Source: UBA1738 sp045658645 | Lineage (GTDB): Bacteria; Bacillota; Clostridia; UBA1381 | DNA: 16,456 nucleotides | Reading direction: 5' to 3' | Assembly: GCA_045658645.1 (NCBI GenBank) | Contig: JAZOVJ010000076.1 | Coordinates: 1 to 16,456 of the forward strand | Program-made: the position numbers and the translations under genes | In this document: piece after piece, positions 1 to 6,451 of the stretch | Layout of the letters: each line of letters opens with the position of its first letter | Position numbering within the stretch: position 1 is the stretch's first letter | The notes under the pieces: generated by a model | Databases searched by the model: none | What the model was told of the DNA's origin: nothing | The model's input: the letters and a program-made list of their open reading frames with translations, nothing else

Positions 1-350
1 AAAGCCTTTGGGTCGTCAAGCAGTCAAGGCGCCGAAGGCGACTGTGTCCTTTCTGGTGCACCAAAAAAAGTAGGTATTGCGAAGCAGTATCTACTTTTTT
101 TATGCATAAAAACAGAAGGACTTGAACCTAAAGTAGGCAGATTGCGTAAAATAAAACAGTTCGGGGAACTGTTTTATAGCAATATGGTGTGAAGACGGGT
201 ACCGAAAGGCAAAGCCTTTGGGTCGTCAAGCAGTCAAGGCGCCGAAGGCGACTGTGTCCTTTCTGGTGCACCAAAAAAAGTAGGTATTGCGAAGCAGTAT
301 CTACTTTTTTTATGCATAAAAACAGAAGGGCTTGAACCTAAAGTAGGCAA
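1..350. repeat. 210-bp tandem repeat made of hairpins (about 1.7 copies, left copy cut by window edge)
   Basis: Positions 1-139 recur at 211-349 with a single difference (A120 versus G330), giving a period of 210 bp. Each unit is a chain of hairpins. One is a 12-bp perfect stem at 151-177 with a GGG loop. Another, at 201-223, has ten-base arms with one mismatch and an AAA loop. A third, around 231-254, contains CGCC-GAA-GGCG. The fourth is an 18-bp stem at 63-101 and 273-311 whose arm is AAAAAAAGTAGGTATTGC, with a GAA loop and two G-U pairs; it looks like a two-way terminator. No convincing gene lies here. The 60-residue minus frame across it is low-complexity and has no ribosome site. The near-identity of the copies implies a recent duplication. 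Confidence 0.9.
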
Positions 351-387
351 AAAACAAGCGCCATATAATTGCGGCACTTGTTTTTTT
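348..387 (-). terminator. Intrinsic terminator of the glycosyltransferase operon
   Basis: On the minus strand a stem AAAACAAGTGCC pairs with GGCGCTTGTTTT (one T-G wobble) around a ten-base loop and ends in a T run. It starts about 15 bp after the stop codon at 403. Confidence 0.8.
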
Positions 388-402
388 GTGTTAAACCTAT
401 AT

Positions 403-1584
403 TTATATTTTCTCACTGCAAACCTTTATAATCTTATCAGCAGCGCCTTTAGCTCCCGGGCATTTTTTAAACTCTTTGGAAATTTTCTTGGCGTTTTCCC
501 TGTATGAGCTATTATTGAATATTTTATTTACAGCATTTCTGACAGAATTTGTATCAGGGTTATCAAGCATAATGCCGGCACCAAGCTCCAAAACTCGCTG
601 TGCAACACCTTTTTGCTCTGATGTCTGTGGAAACATAACAAGGGGAACTTCAAAATACAAACTTTCGCTGACGCTGTTCATTCCGGAATGTGATATAAAT
701 ACATCTGCTTTTTCCAGAACTGCAATCTGGTCAACCTGTGAAAAAACTGATACATTTTCAGGAAGCTTTCCAAAGTCATCAATAGAAACTCCATTACCAA
801 CAGACATAATAACCTGATAATCTGTATTTTCAAAGGCAGATATACAAGTCTTGTAAAAAGACATCATTATATTGTTAACAGTTCCCATTGATATATAAAT
901 AAGCTTGTCCTTGTTTTTTTCGATTGTTTCGCTTGCCGGACGAATTGAAGGTCCAACAAATGCATATTTTTCTGAAAAAGTTTCAGAGCAGGGTTGAAAC
1001 TTGGGGGAAGTATACACAATAGTATGGGTGTTATTATCATTACCGATAATATCGAGAATGTTTGTGATGGGGTAACCGTTGTCTTGTAATCTCTTAACCT
1101 GTTTTGCAGTTTTGGGGATTGAAAAAAACATTTTAATCAAATCACCAAAGCTTTGTTTCATAACCTTTGCTGAATGCCTGTTAAAAGCAAAGGTTGTTGT
1201 TGAAGAAATGAAAGGAATACCTAATTTCATAGCAGTAGCTTTGCCCCATAGCGCCATAGAATCTGCCACAATGCAATCAGGCATAAGCTCTGCCATTTCA
1301 CGGCAAACCTTATCATCAAGAGCTAGTGTGGTATCTACTAATATTTTTGTGGAAAATGCTAGGTCTTTGCCTATACGTGATGAGTCTTCAGGATTGAGTT
1401 TTTGCTCCATATCATAATCGTCACAGGATATAAATGTTGCACCTGCTGACTCGATTTTCTCACGCATAATGTTGTATGAATAATAAAATACCTGATGCCC
1501 GCGGGAAACCAATTCTTTTACAACACCAAGGGTAGGGTTGGTATGCCCGTGTGCAGGGATACAAAAGAAAACAATTTTGCTCAT
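403..1584 (-). CDS. Macrolide-type (GT1/MGT) UDP-glycosyltransferase
   Basis: This 393-residue soluble GT-B fold enzyme should transfer a sugar from a nucleotide-sugar to a small hydrophobic acceptor. The N-terminus (IVFFCIPAHGHTNP, residues 4-17) has the acceptor-side histidine loop typical of the macrolide glycosyltransferase/YjiC group. ADS at 107-109 is in the usual place of the aspartate that supports the catalytic histidine. The donor-binding C-terminal motif FISHSGMNSVSESL (296-309), followed by P-Q-x-x-E-Q around 319-324, corresponds to the HxGxxS...E core of the family. Length is normal. The ATG is supported by an AGGTGA ribosome site. It starts 16 bp after the AbrB gene and is followed by a terminator, so the two form an operon. 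The acceptor cannot be told from sequence; a natural product, sterol-like lipid or xenobiotic are all possible. Confidence 0.9.
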   Translation of the reverse strand: MSKIVFFCIPAHGHTNPTLGVVKELVSRGHQVFYYSYNIMREKIESAGATFISCDDYDMEQKLNPEDSSRIGKDLAFSTKILVDTTLALDDKVCREMAELMPDCIVADSMALWGKATAMKLGIPFISSTTTFAFNRHSAKVMKQSFGDLIKMFFSIPKTAKQVKRLQDNGYPITNILDIIGNDNNTHTIVYTSPKFQPCSETFSEKYAFVGPSIRPASETIEKNKDKLIYISMGTVNNIMMSFYKTCISAFENTDYQVIMSVGNGVSIDDFGKLPENVSVFSQVDQIAVLEKADVFISHSGMNSVSESLYFEVPLVMFPQTSEQKGVAQRVLELGAGIMLDNPDTNSVRNAVNKIFNNSSYRENAKKISKEFKKCPGAKGAADKIIKVCSEKI

Positions 1585-1600
1585 ATTACTTCACCTGATT

Positions 1601-1810
1601 TTAATTTTTTATTTCACTAAAAATTTGTTTAACAAAATCTTGTTGTTTTGCTTTAGGAAGAATTGCAATTCCTTTTTCTTTATCACCAAGAACCATAATT
1701 TCATCTCCGGGTTGCAGGTCGAACAGTTCTCTTGCTTCTTTTGGGATAACAAACTGACCCTTTTCACCGATTTTAACCATCCAGGCATATTTGCCTTCAT
1801 GTATATTCAT
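1601..1810 (-). CDS. AbrB/SpoVT-type DNA-binding regulator, 69 aa
   Basis: This is a small swapped-hairpin AbrB-domain protein. Residues 11-52 show the family pattern: V-K-I-G-E-K-G-Q-F-V-I-P-K-E-A-R, then L-x-P-G-D-E, then a closing strand G-I-A-I-L-P. A short charged helix ends it. A longer in-frame start at 1927 is open, but it would read through the promoter. The ATG at 1810 has an AAAGGAG site eight bases upstream and gives a typical 69-residue protein. It is the first gene of a two-gene operon with the glycosyltransferase, so it probably controls that gene and itself. Its promoter carries palindromic half-sites over the -10 box. Confidence 0.9.
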   Translation of the reverse strand: MNIHEGKYAWMVKIGEKGQFVIPKEARELFDLQPGDEIMVLGDKEKGIAILPKAKQQDFVKQIFSEIKN

Positions 1811-1827
1811 ATTCAAAACTCCTTTAG

Positions 1828-1873
1828 TATGATTTGTATGATTAATCATACCACAATTTAAAATGTATGTCAA
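1828..1873 (-). promoter_or_regulatory. Sigma-A promoter of abrB-glycosyltransferase operon with candidate operator
   Basis: The minus strand has TTGACA (1868-1873), a 17-bp spacer and TATGAT (1845-1850). The -10 box is half of a perfect 14-bp palindrome TATGATTAATCATA (1837-1850). A third half-site TATGATT (1828-1834) lies nine bases from the second in direct orientation. A protein bound here would block initiation, which suggests autoregulation by the AbrB protein; this is inference. Confidence 0.8.
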
Positions 1874-1884
1874 TACACACATAA

Positions 1885-1919
1885 ACAAAAAAAGAAAAGC
1901 TACATTGAACTTTTCTTTT
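1885..1919 (-). terminator. Weak AT-rich hairpin at the end of the hydrolase gene
   Basis: AAAAGAAAAG (1890-1899) and CTTTTCTTTT (1910-1919) form a 10-bp stem. The hydrolase stop codon lies in the loop and a T run follows on the minus strand. The stem is low in GC, so termination may be incomplete and may let transcripts run into the AbrB operon. Confidence 0.5.
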
Positions 1920-2889
1920 CTTCGCAATGTTTCCAGAAATCAAGCACAGTCTTTTCATACTTATCTCTATCCACAAGATAACTTCTTCCGTGACCTGCAC
2001 CGGGTACAATCAAAAGCTCTTTTTGGCATCTTGTGGCAAGGTAATTTTCATAAGTCATATTAACCGGAACAAATTTATCGTGGGCACCGTGAATTAAAAG
2101 TACAGGCACATTTGTGTTTTTTAGAGCATCCTTGGTTGAATACTCCTTTGTGCTCATATTAATTTTCTTTTTACACATACTGTCGGCGAGAAAACCAACC
2201 ATTTTGTAGGAAAGGTGCAGGTTGTTTTCGGTAACGTGTTTCCATATATCGTGAGCAGAGGTAAAACCTGAATCGGCGATTATTCCCCGCACATTTTGTG
2301 GGAGATTAAGGCTTGAAGTCATAAGAACAGTTGATGCACCCATAGATATACCTGCAAGGTAAATCGGGAGGGAGGAGTCGATGTTTTGAGCTGCCCAATA
2401 AGCCCAATCAAGACAATCGTACCGCTCAATCATCCCAAAGCCAAGATATTGACCGCCACTGTTATTATGACCTCTCTGCTCAATATATAAGACGTGACAG
2501 CCGTTATCACGCCAGAAATCCGAAATCATCCCAAAATCATTGTTCCAGGATGAACGCCAACCGTGTACGGCGATAATAATTCTTTTTGCATTTTTACATT
2601 TTACAAGATGTCCGACAAGTTTTTCTTTGTCACACCCTGTAATATCCACTGTTTCGTAGTCGGAATTTTTCAATTTTTGTGCGGCAAGTGCGATTTTTTT
2701 GCCGTTAGGGTCAGTTGGTGCAACGCCGCTTATTCTGTAACGCGATTTGGCACTTGCCTTTGGCATTTCGCGGTCAAGGGCAACTTTGACTAATTTCTTT
2801 GTCAGGATATACGAGGTCAGTGCAAAGGCGGTAATGCCAAAGGACAGAATACCTGTGCTGATAAGTAATGTTCTGTTATGTTTTCTCAA
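1900..2889 (-). CDS. Membrane-anchored alpha/beta hydrolase, 329 aa
   Basis: This is a serine hydrolase of the alpha/beta fold, anchored by one N-terminal membrane segment (about residues 8-30) with the catalytic domain probably outside the cell. The nucleophile elbow is G-I-S-M-G with Ser182. The likely acid is Asp271 in HGAHD, and His300 lies in GAGHG. An HGW oxyanion region sits near residue 109. The fold resembles the FrsA/YqkD-type serine aminopeptidase-like group. Start choice: an open frame begins with TTG at 2901, but that TTG abuts AAAAGGAG. The TTG at 2889 lies 12 bases downstream of the ribosome site and gives a clean signal anchor, so it is preferred. The substrate is unknown (ester or peptide). 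It has its own promoter upstream. Confidence 0.85.
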   Translation of the reverse strand: MRKHNRTLLISTGILSFGITAFALTSYILTKKLVKVALDREMPKASAKSRYRISGVAPTDPNGKKIALAAQKLKNSDYETVDITGCDKEKLVGHLVKCKNAKRIIIAVHGWRSSWNNDFGMISDFWRDNGCHVLYIEQRGHNNSGGQYLGFGMIERYDCLDWAYWAAQNIDSSLPIYLAGISMGASTVLMTSSLNLPQNVRGIIADSGFTSAHDIWKHVTENNLHLSYKMVGFLADSMCKKKINMSTKEYSTKDALKNTNVPVLLIHGAHDKFVPVNMTYENYLATRCQKELLIVPGAGHGRSYLVDRDKYEKTVLDFWKHCEEKKSSM

Positions 2890-2957
2890 TATTATATACA
2901 ACTCCTTTTAGGACTATTTTGTCTTTTTTAGAATTTTGTATTCATTGCATTCTGTAT

Positions 2958-2986
2958 ATAATATGTGGAACTGTATCTGTTTGCAA
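2958..2986 (-). promoter_or_regulatory. Probable promoter of the hydrolase gene
   Basis: TTGCAA (2981-2986), a 17-bp spacer and TATTAT (2958-2963) on the minus strand lie about 60-70 bases upstream of the proposed start. The -35 box overlaps the T tract of the rubredoxin terminator. Confidence 0.5.
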
Positions 2987-3016
2987 AAAAAATAACCTCA
3001 GGCAAGAAGCCTGAGG
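2984..3016 (-). terminator. Strong intrinsic terminator after rubredoxin
   Basis: CCTCAGGC (2996-3003) and GCCTGAGG (3009-3016) pair perfectly around a five-base loop. On the minus strand a long T-rich run follows. It ends the ferritin-lipoprotein-rubredoxin transcript. Confidence 0.92.
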
Positions 3017-3027
3017 CAATTTAGTTT

Positions 3028-3183
3028 TTATTCTTCTTCAAAAGCGTCCTTTGAAAGCCCGCATACAGGACATACCCAATCTTCAGGTACATCTTCCCAA
3101 GCAGTACCTGGTGCTACTCCGTTATCAGGGTCGCCTTTTTCAGGTTCATAAACATATCCGCAAGGACAAACATAATTTTTCAT
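3028..3183 (-). CDS. Rubredoxin, 51 aa
   Basis: This is a small cytoplasmic electron carrier that holds one iron on four cysteines. The protein starts MKNYVCPCGYVYEPEKGDP and ends with WVCPVCGLSKDAFEEE. The two knuckles are C-P-C-G (C6, C8) and C-P-V-C-G (C38, C41). The G-D-P-x-x-G-V-x-P-G-T-x-W-x-x-V-P-x-D-W core is that of classical rubredoxins. The first knuckle is C-x-C rather than the usual C-x-x-C, a one-residue shortening that could alter iron ligation or redox potential. The ATG has an AAGGAGGT ribosome site. It lies 45 bp after the lipoprotein gene with no terminator between, so it is probably the last gene of the ferritin operon. Rubredoxins feed electrons to rubrerythrins and related peroxide and oxygen reductases of anaerobes. 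Confidence 0.93.
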   Translation of the reverse strand: MKNYVCPCGYVYEPEKGDPDNGVAPGTAWEDVPEDWVCPVCGLSKDAFEEE

Positions 3184-3228
3184 AGTAAAAACCTCCTTTT
3201 TATTTAATATATCCCTTAAATTGTAATT

Positions 3229-4113
3229 TTATCCGGCAAGGAAGAAAAAGTTCTGGTTAAGTTTCGAAGGATTATAGCCTTTGGAATAATCAATACTTAT
3301 CCAACCGCTGTCGCCGTTTTCTTTTTCAACATAAACTTTATTATTTCCGTCATCATAAAGCGGTTTTAAAAATTCGCCGTTTTTAATTTCAAAATCCTCG
3401 TAGGAATAATCGCAATTTGCCTTGATATAGCCCTTTTTCCACATATCAAGCTCAGTGCCGCTCAAATTCTCGGTATAAGCCTTTTCCATAAAGTCGGGCA
3501 GAATGTCGTAACTTTCACGAATTATTTCTTCAAATACACCGTTTGCATTTCTTTGGAAATATCTGTAAACGCTCCACATACCATAACTTGGTGTCTGCAT
3601 CTCAAGTACTATCGTGTCATTGTCAATAATTCTAAAATCGTAGCTAACTGCATATCCAAGCCATAACTCGTCATAAATTCCGCCGTCGTCATTCAATTTA
3701 AACTGATATAACGGCATATCTTCTGCATATTTTATGATACGAATTCTCGGGTCGTCGCTTGCTTCGTTGGTAATAATCGCAAGGTCTGAAACACCATCAG
3801 TTGTGTCAATATCACAAAGATAAACCGCATCTATTGCACCGTCAATCATAGGCAGTGCAGTATTAAAATTACCTGCTGTGATATTTAATGTTGCCTCCCA
3901 TGGCATCTCTTCGTCCCATACTATGTCCATAGACACAATCTCGTTTTCCCCGTCAGAATCAAGGTCAAGGTTGTGGGAATAGAAGGTCTTACCGTTATCG
4001 GTAATACTACCCGAAACATCTCTTGTTAGCGGAGGTGTATTTTTGTTCCCCTGGGTGCATCCTGCAAAAGTGATACACATTAAAAGCGGAAGCAGTGAAA
4101 AAAACTTTTTCAT
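3229..4113 (-). CDS. Lipoprotein with two FG-GAP-like calcium-type loops, 294 aa
   Basis: This is an exported lipoprotein of unknown function. A signal peptide (MKKFFSLLPLLMCITFAGC) ends at a lipobox with Cys19. Two acidic repeats resemble the D-x-D-x-D-G calcium loops of FG-GAP/VCBS propeller blades: D-L-D-S-D-G-E-N-E-I-V (50-60) and D-I-D-T-T-D-G-V-S-D-L-A-I (101-113). The C-terminal part has a short strand-rich segment (about 255-280) that could be an SH3-like end. A good AGGAGGT site supports the ATG. It starts 22 bp after the ferritin gene, which is unusual company for a surface lipoprotein. I see no catalytic motif and assign no function; binding of an extracellular ligand or metal is only a guess. 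Confidence 0.85.
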   Translation of the reverse strand: MKKFFSLLPLLMCITFAGCTQGNKNTPPLTRDVSGSITDNGKTFYSHNLDLDSDGENEIVSMDIVWDEEMPWEATLNITAGNFNTALPMIDGAIDAVYLCDIDTTDGVSDLAIITNEASDDPRIRIIKYAEDMPLYQFKLNDDGGIYDELWLGYAVSYDFRIIDNDTIVLEMQTPSYGMWSVYRYFQRNANGVFEEIIRESYDILPDFMEKAYTENLSGTELDMWKKGYIKANCDYSYEDFEIKNGEFLKPLYDDGNNKVYVEKENGDSGWISIDYSKGYNPSKLNQNFFFLAG

Positions 4114-4135
4114 TAAAAAGACCTCCTTTTAGAAA

Positions 4136-4645
4136 TTAAAGGACAAGTGACGGGGCAGAGTAAATTCTTCCTGCATATTCTGCATCAAGAGAGTAAAGAC
4201 CTTTTGCATCTCCGCCGAAAAGTTCCATCTTCTTAATCATATCATCAGCGTTCTTTTCTTCTTCAAGCTGTTCTTTAACAAACCAGTCCAAAAACTGCAT
4301 TGTTCTGAAGTCTTTAACGTCATATGCAGCGCCGTAAATGTCATTTATCAGGCTTGTTACGTACTGTTCGTGCTCAAGACCTGCTTTTAGCGGGTCCATC
4401 AGCGAGTTAAGCTCTTTATCCGGCTTATCTATTGCACCAAGAGTAACCTTTTCGCCTGCCATCTGTAAGTACTTTAAGAACAGCATAGCGTGGTCACGCT
4501 CTTCCTGTGCCTGTATCATATACCAGTTTGCAAAACCGTCAAGACCTTCAGCTTCATAATAAATTGAAAAGTCAAGGTAAAGGTATGCAGAGTATAATTC
4601 TTTTACAATTTGTTCGTTTAATAGTTGTGCTACTTTCTTATCCAT
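4136..4645 (-). CDS. ftnA: Non-haem ferritin (FtnA type), 169 aa
   Basis: This is the subunit of the 24-mer iron storage cage, which oxidises Fe(II) and stores it as a ferric mineral. All ferroxidase ligands are in place with a one-residue offset from E. coli FtnA: Glu16, Glu49, His52, Glu93 and Gln126, with extra acidic residues E128-E130. The sequence F-A-N-W-Y-M-I-Q-A-Q-E-E-R-D-H-A is diagnostic. There is no haem-binding methionine typical of bacterioferritin at the expected place. The length is normal. The ATG is preceded by GGAGGT. It is the first gene of an operon with a lipoprotein and rubredoxin, so stored-iron chemistry and electron transfer are probably co-expressed. Confidence 0.95.
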   Translation of the reverse strand: MDKKVAQLLNEQIVKELYSAYLYLDFSIYYEAEGLDGFANWYMIQAQEERDHAMLFLKYLQMAGEKVTLGAIDKPDKELNSLMDPLKAGLEHEQYVTSLINDIYGAAYDVKDFRTMQFLDWFVKEQLEEEKNADDMIKKMELFGGDAKGLYSLDAEYAGRIYSAPSLVL

Positions 4646-4747
4646 AATATTACCTCCGTTTTTAAATATATTTAAAGAGAATGTTTAATAAAGTGTAATG
4701 TATGTGCTTTAATGATAAAAAAACAGTGACATTATCTCTTCAATTTA

Positions 4748-4776
4748 AGTATATCAAAAATTTCTTTTATAATCAA
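4748..4776 (-). promoter_or_regulatory. Probable promoter of the ferritin operon
   Basis: TTGATT (4771-4776), a 17-bp spacer and TATACT (4748-4753) on the minus strand, giving a leader of about 95 bases. It diverges from the CotH promoter less than 40 bp away. No clear Fur/PerR box is visible in the leader. Confidence 0.6.
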
Positions 4777-4813
4777 GATTTTTTTGTGTGACTGAGTATG
4801 TGCTGGTGTAATA

Positions 4814-4841
4814 TTGACTTTTAGAAAAATTATGTTAAAAT
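4814..4841 (+). promoter_or_regulatory. Promoter of the CotH-family gene
   Basis: TTGACT (4814-4819), a 16-bp spacer and TAAAAT (4836-4841). A perfect 7-bp hairpin GCAGGTA-TATT-TACCTGC follows in the leader at 4867-4884, about 17 bases before the ribosome site. Confidence 0.75.
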
Positions 4842-4915
4842 ATATGTTAGTAGAACAAGAGAGAATGCAGGTATATTTACCTGCCGTAACACAATGTGAT
4901 AAGGAGGAAGATATT

Positions 4916-6136
4916 GTGAAAAAAAGAATTGGGTTAGCGTTATTAGCTGTATTATTGGTGATAGTAGCAGCTCTTGTCGGGATGAAAGTGATTATGAATG
5001 CTGAAACAAACATACCCAAGCTTTATTTTAATGGTGATATCTCAGAAATGAACGACAAAAAGGATATTCGGAGTATTTCAGTTTCTTTTAGAGATGGTGA
5101 TATGACATTTGAAGGGTTTGCGGAATTAAAGGTTCAGGGAACATCAAGTTTGCGCTATGAGAAAAAGAACTATACAATCACATTTTTCAAAGATGAAAAC
5201 CATACAGAGAAAATGGAAGTGGATGTAGGTTGGGGAGCACAGAATAAGTATTGCCTTAAGGCCAACTGGATTGATAAAACTCATGCCAGAAACATAGTGA
5301 CAGCTCATTTGGTAACAGAGGTACAGAGAAAATACAACGTACTGGAGGGGACTCCTAGAAATGGTGCTATAGATGGATTTCCGATAGAAATTTATAACAA
5401 TGATAAGTTCCTTGGTTTATATACATTTAATATACCAAAGGATGAGTGGCTATTTAATATGGATGGCGATAATGAAAATCATATTGTTATATGTGGAGAA
5501 GGTTGGGAGGATGCCAATTTGTTTTTGGCAGAACCAAACTTTGAAGATTGGGAATTAGAGGTTGGAGAGGAAAGCCCGGAGACACTGGAAAAAGTAAAGA
5601 GATTATTTGATTTTGTAATGAATTCAACAGACGAAGAATTCAAATCATCATTTGGTGAATATATAAATCTGGACGCAGCGTTGAACTATTTTGTTTTGAC
5701 TGAATATGCATTTCTTAAAGATAATCGTGCAAAAAATATGCTAATTGCAACCTATGATGGAGAACTTTGGTATCCGAGTTTGTATGATTTGGATAGCTGT
5801 TGGGGAAGTCGGCCGTCAGGAGAAGAGTTGTGGAAATATGATGTTGAGGAAATGTATACTACAAGAAATAATTTGTTTGCCAGAATGGAAAAGAACTTTG
5901 GTAAAGAGCTAGCTGAAAGATATTTTGAATTAAGAGAAACAGTTTTGAAAAAAGAACATATTTTGGATGAATTCAATTTATTCCGCAATGAAATCCCTAA
6001 ATTAACATTTATAAAAGAGAAAATACGTTGGGGAAAAGATATTCCGGGGTATGATATTTCGCAAATTGAAGAATATTTAGATTCTATTACTGAAAAATGG
6101 GACGATAGATATAAGAAATTATTAGAGGAAAAATAA
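4916..6136 (+). CDS. CotH-family protein kinase-like, membrane anchored, 406 aa
   Basis: CotH proteins are atypical kinases. In Bacillus, CotH phosphorylates spore coat proteins; many clostridial members are secreted or surface proteins. Here an N-terminal membrane segment (about residues 7-27) precedes the kinase-like region. Family motifs in order are Q-G-T-S-S-L-R-Y-x-K-K-N-Y (74-86), W-I-D-K-T-H-A-R-N (118-126), G-L-Y-T-F-N-I-P-K-D (167-176), D-N-R-A-K-N (269-274) and L-Y-D-L-D-S-C-W-G (289-297). The last two carry the acidic residues matching the catalytic aspartates of Bacillus CotH. The start is GTG at 4916, eight bases after AAGGAGG. An upstream in-frame start at 4814 falls inside the promoter and is rejected. 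It is a single-gene unit between divergent and convergent neighbours. The phosphorylation target is unknown, and no sporulation genes lie nearby. Confidence 0.88.
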   Translation: MKKRIGLALLAVLLVIVAALVGMKVIMNAETNIPKLYFNGDISEMNDKKDIRSISVSFRDGDMTFEGFAELKVQGTSSLRYEKKNYTITFFKDENHTEKMEVDVGWGAQNKYCLKANWIDKTHARNIVTAHLVTEVQRKYNVLEGTPRNGAIDGFPIEIYNNDKFLGLYTFNIPKDEWLFNMDGDNENHIVICGEGWEDANLFLAEPNFEDWELEVGEESPETLEKVKRLFDFVMNSTDEEFKSSFGEYINLDAALNYFVLTEYAFLKDNRAKNMLIATYDGELWYPSLYDLDSCWGSRPSGEELWKYDVEEMYTTRNNLFARMEKNFGKELAERYFELRETVLKKEHILDEFNLFRNEIPKLTFIKEKIRWGKDIPGYDISQIEEYLDSITEKWDDRYKKLLEEK

Positions 6137-6149
6137 ATAGGGAGAATTT

Positions 6150-6179
6150 AAAAGAGAGCAACGGAGTGTGCTCTCTTTT
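6150..6179. terminator. Bidirectional terminator between cotH-like gene and the perR operon
   Basis: AAAAGAGAGCA (6150-6160) and TGCTCTCTTTT (6169-6179) form a perfect 11-bp stem with an eight-base loop and T-rich ends on both strands. It serves both convergent units. Confidence 0.88.
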
Positions 6180-6223
6180 ATTGCAATTTAAACCTTTAAA
6201 AGTACTTTATGTGATAGCTATGA

Positions 6224-6430
6224 TTATGCATTTGCTCCGTTCATGATTTCGGATATAATATCCAGAACTTTCTGGTGGCAGCCTCCGCAACCTGTAGAAC
6301 AGTGTGTTACTTCCTGCACACTTTTAAATGTGTCAAGCACATCATCAAACTTTGTAAGGTTGTCAAGCGCGTTGGCAATATCGCTGTAGCTCACTTGCTT
6401 ACAATTACAAACCATATAATTCTCTTTCAT
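6224..6430 (-). CDS. BFD-like [2Fe-2S]-binding protein, 68 aa
   Basis: The cysteine pattern is that of the BFD (bacterioferritin-associated ferredoxin) domain: C-N-C at residues 8-10 and C-G-G-C at 48-51, spaced 37 residues apart, with an extra Cys44. Such domains hold a [2Fe-2S] cluster. In Pseudomonas and E. coli, Bfd reduces the ferric core of bacterioferritin to release iron. The start at 6430 has AAAGGAGA six bases upstream. It follows the rubrerythrin gene by 21 bp, at the end of the perR operon. No bacterioferritin is in the window, but a ferritin lies 1.6 kb away. Its partner may therefore be that ferritin or the rubrerythrin; this is inference. Confidence 0.85.
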   Translation of the reverse strand: MKENYMVCNCKQVSYSDIANALDNLTKFDDVLDTFKSVQEVTHCSTGCGGCHQKVLDIISEIMNGANA

Positions 6431-6451
6431 AGCCGTCTCCTTTAAAATATC

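Noticed and set aside
234..416. 60-residue minus-strand open frame in the tandem repeat
   Set aside because: It spans hairpins and a terminator, has no ribosome site, and its content follows from the repeat sequence.
1811..1927. 39-residue N-terminal extension of the AbrB protein
   Set aside because: It would be encoded by the promoter and the operator, and the internal ATG has a strong ribosome site.
4660..4745. Fur/PerR box in the ferritin leader
   Set aside because: GATAATG and TATCATT fragments are present but are not arranged as an inverted 7-1-7 site.
4814..4915. Longer N-terminus for the CotH-like protein
   Set aside because: The upstream ATA/TTG-like start lies inside the -35 box of the promoter, so the transcript would not contain it. 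The GTG at 4916 has the ribosome site.
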